Positions 15,759 through 26,300 of a stretch of DNA of 64,000 nt are shown one piece after another (position 1 is the first letter of the stretch; each line of letters starts with the position of its first letter). A model generated the notes under the pieces. The model was given only the letters and a program-made list of their open reading frames with translations. It was not told where the DNA came from and ran no database searches. Source of the DNA: a bacterium (GTDB lineage: Bacteria; Verrucomicrobiota; Verrucomicrobiia; Limisphaerales; J093); the NCBI GenBank assembly GCA_021780105.1, contig JAJXZJ010000010.1:1-64000 (forward strand), read 5' to 3'. Made by a program: the position numbers and the translations under genes.

Positions 15759-18700
15759 ATGGCTGCCTTGTCTCTGCCATTGCGGGTGAGCGGCTGGCTT
15801 GGCCCGCTGGTGTTCTTGCTGGTGTGGTTCGCGCAGGGCGAGCCGTGGCAGGCAGGACCGGGCCATCGTTTTCGCCTCCTGTCCGTTCCGGCCGATGGCC
15901 ACACTGGCTTCACCGAATTGGCGCCGGCGCAAACCGGCGTCACCTTCACCAACACGCTTCCGGAAGCGCGGCTGCTCACCAACCAGATTCTGCCCAACGG
16001 TTCCGGCGTGGCCGCGGGCGACGTGGACGGCGACGGCTGGTGCGACCTCTTCTTCTGTGGCCTCGGCGGCGGCAGCCGGCTGTTCCGCAACCTGGGCAAC
16101 TGGCGTTTCGAGGACATCACCGAGCGCGCCGGCGTCGCCTGTCCGGACCTCGACGCCACCGGCGCGGTGCTGGCGGACATTGACGGCGACGGCAGTCTGG
16201 ACCTGATCATCAATTCCATCGGCGGCGGCACGCGGATTTTTTTCAACGACGGCAAGGGGCATTTCACGCGAAGTGAACCGTTGCTGAACGTCGGTCGCGG
16301 CGGCACGTCGCTCACGCTGGCGGACGTCACCGGCAACGGCCGGCTCGACCTTTACCTCGCGAATTACCGCGTGTCCTCGGTGATGGACCAGCCGGGCACG
16401 CGGTTCAGCGTGCGGGTCGTGAACGGCCAGCCGATGGTCGTCAGCATCAACGGCCAGCCGTTGACCGATCCGGAGTGGACCAACCGCTTCCGGTTCACGA
16501 TCGAAATGGGTGCCGGCGGTCGCGGCAGGTTCGCCTCGGAAGAACTCGGCGAGCCGGACGTTTTCCTGCGGAACTTGGGCGGCGGAATATTCGCGCCGGT
16601 GTCGTGGACCGACGGCACGTTTCTCGACGAGGACGGCAAACCACTCGCCGCGCCATTGCTCGACTGGGGGCTGTCGGTCGTGTTTCGCGACTTCAATGGC
16701 GACGGCTGGCCCGATCTTTATGAGTGCAACGATTTCTGGAGTCCGGACCGGTTTTGGCTGAACGACGGCCACGGGCACTTTCGCGCCGCGCCGCGCCTGG
16801 CGTTGCGGCAGAGTTGTTACTCGGCGATGTCCGTGGACGTGGCGGATTTGAACCGCAACGGTCTGGACGATTTTCTCGTGGTCGAAATGCTGAGCCGCGA
16901 CCACGTGCGGCGCCTGACGCAGCGCAACCTCATGCACGCGGAAACCGAGTCGGCGGGCGAGATCACCGGCCGCCCGCAATACCCGCGGAACATGCTCTTC
17001 CTGAATCGCGGCGATGGCACCTACGCCGAGATCGCGCAATACGCCGGCATCGAGGCCTCGGAATGGTCCTGGGGACCGCTGTTCCTCGACGTGGACCTCG
17101 ACGGCTTCGAGGATTTGCTCGTCCCAAACGGTTTTGCCCGCGACAACATGAACGCCGACGTGCAGGACCAAATCAACCAGCTCAAGGCCGGCCGGAGGAT
17201 TTTGAGCGTTGAGGAACTTCAATTGCGCCGCCTGTTCCCGCCGCTGGCCACCGGCTGCCTGGCCTTCCGGAATCTCGGCAACCTGCGGTTCCAGGAAATC
17301 AGCCACGCGTGGGGCTTCGACACCAAGGTTATTTCGCAAGGCGCCTGTCTCGCGGACCTGGACAACGACGGCGACCTGGACGTGATCGTGAACCGGATGA
17401 ACGCCGGCGCCGGCCTTTACCGCAACGAAACCGCGGCGCCGCGGCTCGCCGTGCGCCTGAACGGTCTGCCGCCGAACACGCGTGGCATCGGCGCGCGGAT
17501 CAGCGTCACCGGCGGCCCTATCACCCAAAGCCAGCAAATCGTCAGCGGCGGGCGGTATCTGTCGGGTGATGACGCCATGCGCGTGTTCGCGGCTGGCTCA
17601 TTGACCAACCGGCTGCGGATTGAAGTTACCTGGCGCAGCGGCAAACGCAGCATGGTCACGAATGCCCTGCCGAATTGCCTTTACGAAATTGCTGAAGCGG
17701 GCGCCACAGCGGCCGCACCTGCGCTGACGAACGCACCGCCGCCGCCGGTGTTTGAGGATGTCAGCGACCGCGTGCCTTACGTTCACCACGACGAACCGTT
17801 TGACGATTTTGCCCGGCAACCGCTGTTGCCCCGACGGCTCAGCGAACTGGGGCCGGGCATTGGCTGGTGGGACGTGGACGGCGACGGCTGGGACGACCTG
17901 GTGATTGCCAGCGGCAGCGGGGGCACACCGGCGTGGTTTCGCAATAACCAACACGGCGGTTTCCAACCAATGAACCAACCGCCGTGGACCTACGTCGTCG
18001 CTCGTGACCAGACCGCCGTCGTTGGCTGGACGGCGGGCGCATTGCTGATCGGCGGCGCGAATTACGAGGATGGCCTGACCAACGGCGGCGCCGTGCAGAT
18101 TTATCAATCGGAACAGCCGCAGCCTGCCGAAGTCGTGCCCGCCTGGGATGCGAGCGTCGGGCCGCTGGCCGTGGCGGATTATGCCGGCGACGGCACACTG
18201 GGCTTGTTCGTCGGTGGTCGCGTGAAGCCGGGTCAATATCCAGTGGCCGCGAGTTCGCGGTTGTATCGCCAGCAGGGCGGGAAGCTGGTGTTGGACGCGG
18301 CGAACACGGCGCGTCTGGCGGACGCGGGTTTGGTCAGCGGCGCGGTCTGGGGCGACCTTGACGGCGACGGCTGGCCGGAGTTGGTGCTGGCCTGCGAATG
18401 GGGGCCGATCCGGGTCTTTCACAACGACCACGGGCAGTTGCGCGAAATCACCGCCGAACTTGGCCTCGCGGACAAGACGGGCTGGTGGACCGGCGTGACC
18501 ACGGGCGATTTGGATGGTGACGGCCGGCTCGACATCATCGCGGCGAATTGGGGTGAGAACACGAAATACGAAAGCCACCGGTCGAAGCCGCTGCGGCTTT
18601 ACTACGGCGATCCCGACGGTGACGGCTCGTGGCCGATGCTCGAAGCGCATTTCGAGCCGGCGATGCACGACTACGTGCCGGATCGCATGCTCGACACCGT

Positions 18701-19478
18701 GGCCAAAGCCATGCCGTTTCTGCTCGGCGAATTTCCGACGCACCAGGCTTGGGCCGAGGCGGGCGTCGAGGCCGCGCTCGGCGACCGGCTTAGCCGGATG
18801 CGATTTCTGGAGGCAAGCTGGCTGGAATCCACGGCGTTCCTGAATCGCGGCGATCACTGCGAGGCGCGTATCCTGCCGCCCGAAGCGCAATTCGCACCCG
18901 CGTTTGCCGCGTGTGTCGCGGACTACGACGGCGACGGCCGCGAAGATGTGTTTCTCAGCCAGAATTTCTTCGGCGTGGACAACGAAACGTCGCGCTACGA
19001 CGCCGGCCGCGGGCTGTGGCTGCAAGGCGACGGGCAGGGCGGTTTTCGCGCGGTGCCGGGTCAGGAAAGCGGCGTGAAGGTTTACGGCGAACAGCGCGGC
19101 GCGGCGGTGGCGGATTTCGACGGCGACGGTCGCGTGGACCTGGTGGTCACGCAACATCGCGCCGCGACGAAACTCTTCCGCAACGTCACCGGCCGGCCGG
19201 GTTTGCGCGTGCGGCTGGAAGGCCCGCCCGGAAATCCGCACGGCATCGGCGTGGTGCTGCGGCTCAAGTTCGACGAACGCCTCGGCCCCGCGCGGGAAAT
19301 CCACGCCGGTTCGGGCTACTGGTCGCAGGACAGCGTGGTGCCGGTGTTGGCCGCGCCCACGCCGCCGAGCCAGGTATGGGTCCGCTGGCCGGGCGGGCGC
19401 ATTACGACGGCGGATTTGCCAGCCGGCGCGCGTGGCGTGGCGGTCAGCGTGGGCGGCGGCATCCGGTTAATCCGATGA
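15759..19478 (+). CDS. Large secreted FG-GAP / ASPIC-UnbV protein A
   Basis: A 1,239-residue exported protein. ATG 15759 gives a signal peptide (LGPLVFLLVWFAQG); the frame also opens at a TTG 27 bases earlier. About 13 FG-GAP/VCBS calcium motifs are spread along it (DVDGDGWCDLFF, DFNGDGWPDLYE, DLDNDGDLDVIV, DYDGDGREDVFL, DFDGDGRVDLVV and others). Two ASPIC/UnbV-type domains are recognisable: one near residues 560-640 (RLNGLPPNTRGIGARISVTG) and one at the C-terminus, about 1145-1239 (GNPHGIGVVLRLK...WVRWPGG). So the protein is an internally duplicated CRTAC1-like propeller array. Function in bacteria is unknown; binding at the surface is likely. Its stop overlaps the start of a similar gene. 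Confidence 0.87.
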   Translation: MAALSLPLRVSGWLGPLVFLLVWFAQGEPWQAGPGHRFRLLSVPADGHTGFTELAPAQTGVTFTNTLPEARLLTNQILPNGSGVAAGDVDGDGWCDLFFCGLGGGSRLFRNLGNWRFEDITERAGVACPDLDATGAVLADIDGDGSLDLIINSIGGGTRIFFNDGKGHFTRSEPLLNVGRGGTSLTLADVTGNGRLDLYLANYRVSSVMDQPGTRFSVRVVNGQPMVVSINGQPLTDPEWTNRFRFTIEMGAGGRGRFASEELGEPDVFLRNLGGGIFAPVSWTDGTFLDEDGKPLAAPLLDWGLSVVFRDFNGDGWPDLYECNDFWSPDRFWLNDGHGHFRAAPRLALRQSCYSAMSVDVADLNRNGLDDFLVVEMLSRDHVRRLTQRNLMHAETESAGEITGRPQYPRNMLFLNRGDGTYAEIAQYAGIEASEWSWGPLFLDVDLDGFEDLLVPNGFARDNMNADVQDQINQLKAGRRILSVEELQLRRLFPPLATGCLAFRNLGNLRFQEISHAWGFDTKVISQGACLADLDNDGDLDVIVNRMNAGAGLYRNETAAPRLAVRLNGLPPNTRGIGARISVTGGPITQSQQIVSGGRYLSGDDAMRVFAAGSLTNRLRIEVTWRSGKRSMVTNALPNCLYEIAEAGATAAAPALTNAPPPPVFEDVSDRVPYVHHDEPFDDFARQPLLPRRLSELGPGIGWWDVDGDGWDDLVIASGSGGTPAWFRNNQHGGFQPMNQPPWTYVVARDQTAVVGWTAGALLIGGANYEDGLTNGGAVQIYQSEQPQPAEVVPAWDASVGPLAVADYAGDGTLGLFVGGRVKPGQYPVAASSRLYRQQGGKLVLDAANTARLADAGLVSGAVWGDLDGDGWPELVLACEWGPIRVFHNDHGQLREITAELGLADKTGWWTGVTTGDLDGDGRLDIIAANWGENTKYESHRSKPLRLYYGDPDGDGSWPMLEAHFEPAMHDYVPDRMLDTVAKAMPFLLGEFPTHQAWAEAGVEAALGDRLSRMRFLEASWLESTAFLNRGDHCEARILPPEAQFAPAFAACVADYDGDGREDVFLSQNFFGVDNETSRYDAGRGLWLQGDGQGGFRAVPGQESGVKVYGEQRGAAVADFDGDGRVDLVVTQHRAATKLFRNVTGRPGLRVRLEGPPGNPHGIGVVLRLKFDERLGPAREIHAGSGYWSQDSVVPVLAAPTPPSQVWVRWPGGRITTADLPAGARGVAVSVGGGIRLIR

Positions 19479-22400
19479 ATCAAATGGTTTCATGGTGCAA
19501 ACTGCGTTGCCGGTGGCGGATTTCGCTGGCGGCAGCGTGGACAATCTTTCTCAGCGGGGCCGCTCTGGCGGCGGATGCCGGTTATCGCTGCGTCCAGCTC
19601 AACGTGCCAACCAACGGGCACGCCGGCTTCACGTTGCTGCCGCCGGAGCAGACCGGCCTCGCATTCACCAATACGCTGAACGACGAGAATGCCGCGCAGA
19701 ATCAAATCCGGCTGAACGGCTCCGGCGTCGCGCTTGGCGACGTGGACGGCGACGGCTGGTGCGACATTTTCGTGTGCGCGCTGGAAGGCCACTGCGCGCT
19801 GTTCCGCAATCTCGGCAACTGGCATTTCACCAACATCACGGCCGCGGCGGGGCTGGATTTTCCCAGCCACGATGTCACCGGCGCCACGTTCGCCGACGTG
19901 GACGGCGACGGCGACCTAGATCTGCTGGTCAACGGCATTGGGACCGGCACGCGGTTGTTGGTGAACGACGGTCACGGGCATTTCACGGAGGCGACGGAGG
20001 TGGGCCTGGTCCATCGTTTTGCTGCCACGACCTGCGCGCTGGGTGACATTGACGGCGACGGCGCGCTCGATCTTTACGTGGCGAACTACCGCACGACCAC
20101 GGTGCGCACGACCGGCTTTTCCCTGCTCAATGTCGAGGGGCGCCGCATGATCCTGCCGCAGGACCGCGGCCATCTCGAAATGACGCCCGAAGGCCGCGTG
20201 CTCGAAAACGGCGAGCCGCACTTTCTTTATCGCAACGATGGCCACGGCCATTTCCACCTGGTGTCGTGGACCGGCGGCGCGTTCCTTGACGAGGACGGCC
20301 GGCCGCTGAAGGCTGCGCCGTGGGACTGGGGTCTGACGTGCGCCTTCCGTGACTTGAACGGCGACGGCCTGCCCGACCTATACGTTTGCAACGACTTTCA
20401 GTCGCCTGACCGCATCTGGATTAACGACGGCCGCGGCCATTTCCGCGCGCTGCCGCGGCTGGCTCTGCGCCACACCGCCACGTTTTCGATGGCCGTGGAT
20501 TTTGCGGACGTGGACCGCGACGGCCGCGACGACATCCTCGTGTCCGACATGATGAGCCGGCAGCACGGGCGGCGGCTGATGCAGATCGCGGCGATGGAGC
20601 CTTACACGATCAACATCGGCGTCTTCGACGACCGCCCGCAACTGGATCGCACCGTCCTGCAATGGAACCGCGGCGACGGCACCTACGCCGACGTGGCGGC
20701 CTACGCCGGGCTGGACAACTGCGAATGGAACTGGTCGGTCATCTTCCTCGACGTGGACCTGGACGGCTTCGAGGACGTGCTCGCCGCGACCGGCCACATG
20801 TTTGACACGCAGGACAGCGACGCGCAGGCGCGGATCGCCGCCAACGGCCCCTACACACCGGAGCGCACGCCGGGAAAACTGCTCATGCTGCCGCCGCTCA
20901 AGCAGGCGAACCTCGCCTTCCGCAATCGCGGCGACCTGACGTTTGCGGACGCCAGCGCCGCGTGGGGCTTCGACCAGGTCGGCGTGTCGCAAGGCATGGC
21001 GCTGGCGGACCTCGACAACGACGGCGACCTCGATCTCGTCGTCAACAACCTCAACGGCGCGCTGGGCGTTTACCGGAATGAAAGCTCGGCGCCGCGCGTG
21101 GCCGTGCGTTTGAAAGGCCAACCGCCAAACACCGCCGGCATCGGCGCGCGCCTCACCGTCACCGGCGGCCCGGTCACGCAAAGCCAGGAAATGATGTGCG
21201 GCGGGCGCTACCTGTCCTGCGACGAGGCGCTGCGCGTTTTCGCGGCGGGCAGTATGACCAACCGCCTGCGCATTGACGTGGTCTGGCGCAGCGGGCGTCG
21301 CAGTGAGGTGGCCGATGCCCGGCCGAATTGCCTTTATGAAATTGAGGAACCGACGAACGCGCCCGTCTCCGTGCCGCCGCTGCCGCCAAGCCAGCCGCCG
21401 GCGCAACCGCTTTTCGAGGATGCTAGTGATCGGTTGCAGCACACGCACCACGAGGACGCGTTTGACGATTTTGCGCGCCAGCCGCTGTTGCCGCGCCGGT
21501 TGAGTCAGCTCGGCCCTGGCGTGAGCTGGTTCGACGTGGACGGCGACGGCTGCGACGATCTCGTGATCGCCAGCGGCCAGGGCGGCGAACTGGCGGTGTT
21601 TCACAACGATGGTCAGGGCCATTTTCAGCGGCTGGAACCAGCGCCGTGGAAACTTGCGGTGACACGCGATCAAACCACCGTGCTCGGCTGGAGCAACGCC
21701 GCTGGCGTCCGCGGTCTGCTGGTCGGCTGCGCCAATTATGAGGATGGTCAGGCGACCGGCGCGGCGGTGCAGCAATTGACTGCCGGCGAAAGTTCTGTCA
21801 CGGATGCCATTCCGGCCACGGCATCGAGCGTCGGTCCGCTGGCCATGGCGGATTATGATGGCGACGGCCAGCTTGACTTGTTTGTGGGCGGACGGTGTGT
21901 GCCGGGCCGTTATCCAGAGCCTCCGACGTCGCAGTTGTGGCGTCAGCGCGAGGGCCGTTGGGCGTTGGATGACGACAACACCGCCCGCCTGGCAAGCGTG
22001 GGCATGGTCAGCGGCGCGGTGTGGAGCGACCTCGACGGCGATGGCTGGCCGGAGCTGGTGCTGGCGTGCGAATGGGGGCCGGTGCGGATCTTCCGCAACG
22101 ACCACGGCCGGCTGACCGAGTGGAAAGCGCCGGTTCGCTGGGCCGGACCGGCGGGCGGCTACGAGCAGTTTACTTTGCTCGATCAACTGACCGGCTGGTG
22201 GAACGGCGTGACCACCGGCGATTTCGATGGCGACGGCAACCAGGACATTCTCGTGACCAACTGGGGTCTGAACACGGTTCAGCACGCCAGCCCGGAGTCG
22301 CCTTATTCGCTTTACGCCGGCGATTTCGACGACAGCGGCACGCTCAACCTCATCGAGGCCACGCGCGACCTGTCGAGCGGCCGCGACGTACCGGAGCGCG

Positions 22401-23191
22401 ACCTCGACGCTGTGGCCGCGGCGCTGCCGTTCCTGCGGGCGCGCATCCCCACGTATGCCGCCTATGCGCGGGCCACCGTGGCGGACCTGCTCGGTCCGGC
22501 TCTGGCTAAAGCCCGGCGAATGGAAGTCAACAGGCTTGCTTCTACGCTTTTTCTCAACCGGACCAATTACTTTCTTGCGGTTTCGCTGCCGCGCGAAGCG
22601 CAGTTCACCCCGGCGTTTGCCGCCTGCGTGGCGGATTTTGACGGCGATGGCCGCGAAGACGTATTCCTCAGCCAGAACTTCTTCGCCACGCAGGACAAGC
22701 TGCCCCGCTGCGATGCCGGGCGCGGCTTGTGGCTGCGGGGCGACGGGCGGGGCGGCTTTCGCGCCATGACGGGATCGGAAAGCGGCATTGCGGTTTACGG
22801 CGAACAACGCGGCGCCGCGGTGGCTGACTTCGACGGCGATGGCCGGCCAGACCTCGTGGTGACGCAAAACGGTGCAGCCACCCGGCTGTTCCACAACGTG
22901 CGCGGTCAGCCCGGCCTGCGCGTGCGGTTGCAAGGCGCGCCGGGAAATCCGCAGGGGATCGGCGCGGTCGTCCGCCTCAAGTTCGGCGGCCGCCTCGGAC
23001 CGGCGCGAGAAATCCACGCGGGCGCGGGTTACTGGTCGCAGGACAGCACCACGCCGGTGCTGGCCCGGCCCGAAGCGCCGGACGCCGTCTGGGTCCGCTG
23101 GCCGGGCGGGCGGGTGACGACCACGGCACTGCCGCCAGGCGTCCGCGAAGCGACGGTGGAGTTGCCGGACCGGCTCAAATCGGGGCGCTGA
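19475..23191 (+). CDS. Large secreted FG-GAP / ASPIC-UnbV protein B
   Basis: A 1,238-residue tandem paralog of the preceding gene with the same length and domain order. The start ATG 19475 overlaps the previous stop (ATGA), which predicts translational coupling and equimolar synthesis. A Sec signal follows a basic n-region (RISLAAAWTIFLSGAALAA). FG-GAP motifs include DVDGDGWCDIFV, DLNGDGLPDLYV, DLDNDGDLDLVV, DLDGDGWPELVL and DFDGDGREDVFL. ASPIC/UnbV domains occur mid-protein (RLKGQPPNTAGIGARLTVTG) and at the end. In a 50-residue C-terminal stretch I count 40 identical positions between the two copies. The same frame is open far upstream inside the first gene, but that part is Arg-rich antisense-like sequence and is not coding. 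Confidence 0.87.
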   Translation: MNQMVSWCKLRCRWRISLAAAWTIFLSGAALAADAGYRCVQLNVPTNGHAGFTLLPPEQTGLAFTNTLNDENAAQNQIRLNGSGVALGDVDGDGWCDIFVCALEGHCALFRNLGNWHFTNITAAAGLDFPSHDVTGATFADVDGDGDLDLLVNGIGTGTRLLVNDGHGHFTEATEVGLVHRFAATTCALGDIDGDGALDLYVANYRTTTVRTTGFSLLNVEGRRMILPQDRGHLEMTPEGRVLENGEPHFLYRNDGHGHFHLVSWTGGAFLDEDGRPLKAAPWDWGLTCAFRDLNGDGLPDLYVCNDFQSPDRIWINDGRGHFRALPRLALRHTATFSMAVDFADVDRDGRDDILVSDMMSRQHGRRLMQIAAMEPYTINIGVFDDRPQLDRTVLQWNRGDGTYADVAAYAGLDNCEWNWSVIFLDVDLDGFEDVLAATGHMFDTQDSDAQARIAANGPYTPERTPGKLLMLPPLKQANLAFRNRGDLTFADASAAWGFDQVGVSQGMALADLDNDGDLDLVVNNLNGALGVYRNESSAPRVAVRLKGQPPNTAGIGARLTVTGGPVTQSQEMMCGGRYLSCDEALRVFAAGSMTNRLRIDVVWRSGRRSEVADARPNCLYEIEEPTNAPVSVPPLPPSQPPAQPLFEDASDRLQHTHHEDAFDDFARQPLLPRRLSQLGPGVSWFDVDGDGCDDLVIASGQGGELAVFHNDGQGHFQRLEPAPWKLAVTRDQTTVLGWSNAAGVRGLLVGCANYEDGQATGAAVQQLTAGESSVTDAIPATASSVGPLAMADYDGDGQLDLFVGGRCVPGRYPEPPTSQLWRQREGRWALDDDNTARLASVGMVSGAVWSDLDGDGWPELVLACEWGPVRIFRNDHGRLTEWKAPVRWAGPAGGYEQFTLLDQLTGWWNGVTTGDFDGDGNQDILVTNWGLNTVQHASPESPYSLYAGDFDDSGTLNLIEATRDLSSGRDVPERDLDAVAAALPFLRARIPTYAAYARATVADLLGPALAKARRMEVNRLASTLFLNRTNYFLAVSLPREAQFTPAFAACVADFDGDGREDVFLSQNFFATQDKLPRCDAGRGLWLRGDGRGGFRAMTGSESGIAVYGEQRGAAVADFDGDGRPDLVVTQNGAATRLFHNVRGQPGLRVRLQGAPGNPQGIGAVVRLKFGGRLGPAREIHAGAGYWSQDSTTPVLARPEAPDAVWVRWPGGRVTTTALPPGVREATVELPDRLKSGR

Positions 23192-23287
23192 CGGAGTGGC
23201 CGGAGACAGTTGGTGCAGACTTGGCCGCAAGCGGTTTCGCAGAGTCTTTGTTGCCGGTCTGTCGCCGAAAAATCATCAATAATTTTC

Positions 23288-23316
23288 TTGCTATCCCGCC
23301 GCAACCTTCTTACAAA
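23288..23316 (+). promoter_or_regulatory. Sigma70-like promoter of the second PA14 gene
   Basis: TTGCTA (23288-23293) and TACAAA (23311-23316) are spaced by 17 bases, about 50 bases before the start codon at 23367. The promoter before the paralog at 9024 has the same -35 core and similar position. Confidence 0.5.
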
Positions 23317-23366
23317 GAACCCAACAGCCAACTATGTGGATTTCCACAACCAAATACGTGAAGTCT

Positions 23367-26300
23367 ATGAATAGAACTCGAAACCTCCTCTATGCGCTTG
23401 GGCTGGCTGGTCTTGCCAGTATCCCGACCCACGCGGCCTCCGTGGAAACTCAAGGTTTCCTCAAATACGAATGCTGGTTCCCGCCCCTCCGGGATTCCAC
23501 GCTCACCGGCACCGCCGTGTCCGTGCTCACGTCCGACCCGAACTATCCCGCCACGCCTGATATGACCAGCTATGTCGCGGGATGGAACAGCCGGTTCGTC
23601 TTCCCTGACGACACCCACGAGCAATACGGCGCCCGCATCACCGGCTGGATCACCCCCACGGTCACCGGTGACTACAACTTTTTCACCAGCAGTGACGATG
23701 CCTCCGAACTGTGGATCAGCACGGATTCCACCGAGGCGAACCTGGCTTTGGTCGCCGCCGAAACCGGCTGCTGCAATGCGTTTCAGGAACCCGGTGCCGC
23801 CCAGACCACGGCGACACCATTGCACATGGTGGCAGGCCAGAAATATTACATCCAATCCCTGCACAAGGAAGGCACGGGCGGCGACTACGTTCAGGTCGCC
23901 TGGCGGGCCTCCACCGACACCACCCCGGCGGCCTCGCTCAGCCCGGTCGTGGGCATGGTGCTCAGTTCGATGGCGGACAACACCGGCGCCTCGGTGACGA
24001 TCAACCAGCAACCGCAGGCCGTGTCCACGCCGGAAAACACGGCGGCGACGTTCACGATCGATGCCACGGGCGTAACGCCTTACAAGCAATACACCAGCGG
24101 CGGCACGCCGGCGCAGGGTGGCGCGGTTCCGTTGGGCACTACAAACAACCTGCCGCCATTCTATCAATGGTTCACGAACGGCGTGCCGGTGCCAGGCGCC
24201 AACGCGACCAACTTCACGATTCCCTGGCCCAAGAAGGCTTTGGACGGTGGCAAGAAAGTGAAGTGCTACGTGGCGGTGCCCGGTGTGCCGACCTACAGCA
24301 GTGAAGTCACCCTGACCGTGACCGATGACACCACGCCGCCGACGATCGCCAACGTGACCTCGGACATGACCTTCACGCATGTGCTGGTGAAGTTCTCCGA
24401 GCCGGTGAGCGACACGGCGCTGACGGCGTCGAATTACACGATGGACGGGGGCATCACGGTTTCCTCGGTGAGCCGCATAGATCTGCTGACGGTGCAGTTG
24501 ACGACCAGCAAACTGACCGACAGCACGACCTACAACCTGACGGTGAACAACGTGCAGGACACGGCCACCCCGGCGAACACGATCGCGGCGAACAGCAAGT
24601 TCACGTTCCGCTCGTTTGTCTTCATGCAAGGCGCCATTCTGCACAAGTTCTGGTCGGGCATCTCCGGCGGTGGAACAAACGATTTGTTCAACAACAGCCG
24701 GTATCCGAACAACCCGAGCTTTGCGACCGTGGAACCGCGGTTTGAATATCCGCCCAACGGTGGCAATGAGGCGGGCGATAACTACGACAATACGCTGGAA
24801 ACCTTCTTCGTTGCGCCGGCGAACGGAAATTATGTGTTCTTCACGTCGAGCGACGATTACTCCTGGCTGTATCTGAGCACGGATGACAATCCGGCGAACA
24901 AGCATCTCATCGCCCAGGAAACCGGCTGGAGTAATCCGCGTCAGTGGGTGGCGGTGGGGAGTGGTGATGTAACCGCAAAACGCTCCGATACGTTTGCCAA
25001 CATTGACTGGCCGACTTACAACACCATCACCCTTCAGGCGAACAAGCGTTATTACCTGCTGGACGTTCACCACGAAGGTGGCGGCGGCGATAATGTGAGT
25101 GCCACCTACAAGATGGAAACCGATGCCGATCCAGCCAATGGTGACGTGACCAAGTTAACCGGCAGCGTGGTCGGTTACTTCTTCGACCCGAACGGCGCCA
25201 GCGTGAGCTTCACGCAGCAGCCTTCGGATGCGGCAGTGCTGCAAAACACCACGGCGACCTTCAGCGGCCTCGCCACGGGCACCTCGACCTACGGCACGAA
25301 TGTAAGCTACCAGTGGCAGGCAATGCCCAGCGGTAGCAGCACATGGACCAACATCACGGCGGCTGGCGGCACCACGACCAGTTACACGACCCCCCTGTTG
25401 GGCCTGTCGGATAATGGCACCAAGTATCAGTTGATCGCCACGGTGCCGACCCTCTCGCAGACCAGCCAGGTGGCTACCCTGACGGTGAATGTTGATCCCA
25501 ATCCGCCAACGGTGATCTCCGCGGGCGTCATCAAGGGCAGCACCTATGTGGGTGTCGCCTTCAACAAGCTGATGGACCCAACCACCGCGGCCACCGCGGC
25601 CAATTACACCGTCAACGGTGCGACTCCGACCGCAGCCAGTCTGCACACCGTGCTCGTTCCGGGCGGCAGTGGCGGCTGGGTGGTTCAATTGACGGTGGCG
25701 AGCGCCATCAATTCGGCACCGACCGTCACGGTCAAGAACGTTAAGGATCTAGCGGGCAACGCCGTTGTCGGAACGGCGACGGTGACGGCGGCTTTAAGCA
25801 CCATGCAGGATCAGGACGTGGGCACGGTGGGCACCGATCCGCTCCTGCCAGGTTATGCCTTTGCTTATGGAACCAACGCCTTCGTGGTGGCGGGCGGGGG
25901 CAGTGACATCTGGAACAACGCCGATGCCTGCCACTTCGTCTATCAGTCCTTCACCGGGCCGTTCGACATCAGGATGCGCGTCCAAGGAATGAACGCACGC
26001 TGGACCGATCCCGACCCGACGGCCACCGACTCGGATGACACATGGGCCAAGACCGAGTTGATGGTGCGCGAAACCACGGACGCCGGCAGCCGCCACAACT
26101 CGCTGTGCGTGACGCGGACCACGGGTGAGAACGCCATCGAAGAGCAGTGGCGCGATATCAGCAACAATGGTTGCGGCAACCTCCGCGTGCTGACCCCGGT
26201 GCCGTATCCGAATGCCTGGGTGCGCCTGACCCGCACCAATGATACGAGCGGCCAACTCACCAGCACGGTTACCATCTATTGCAGCAAGGATGGGGTGAAT

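Noticed and set aside
18911..19474. N-terminal extension of UnbV protein B inside the first UnbV gene
   Set aside because: It is Arg/Gly low-complexity sequence read in another frame of a conserved gene; the ATG at 19475 gives a proper signal peptide and ATGA overlap.
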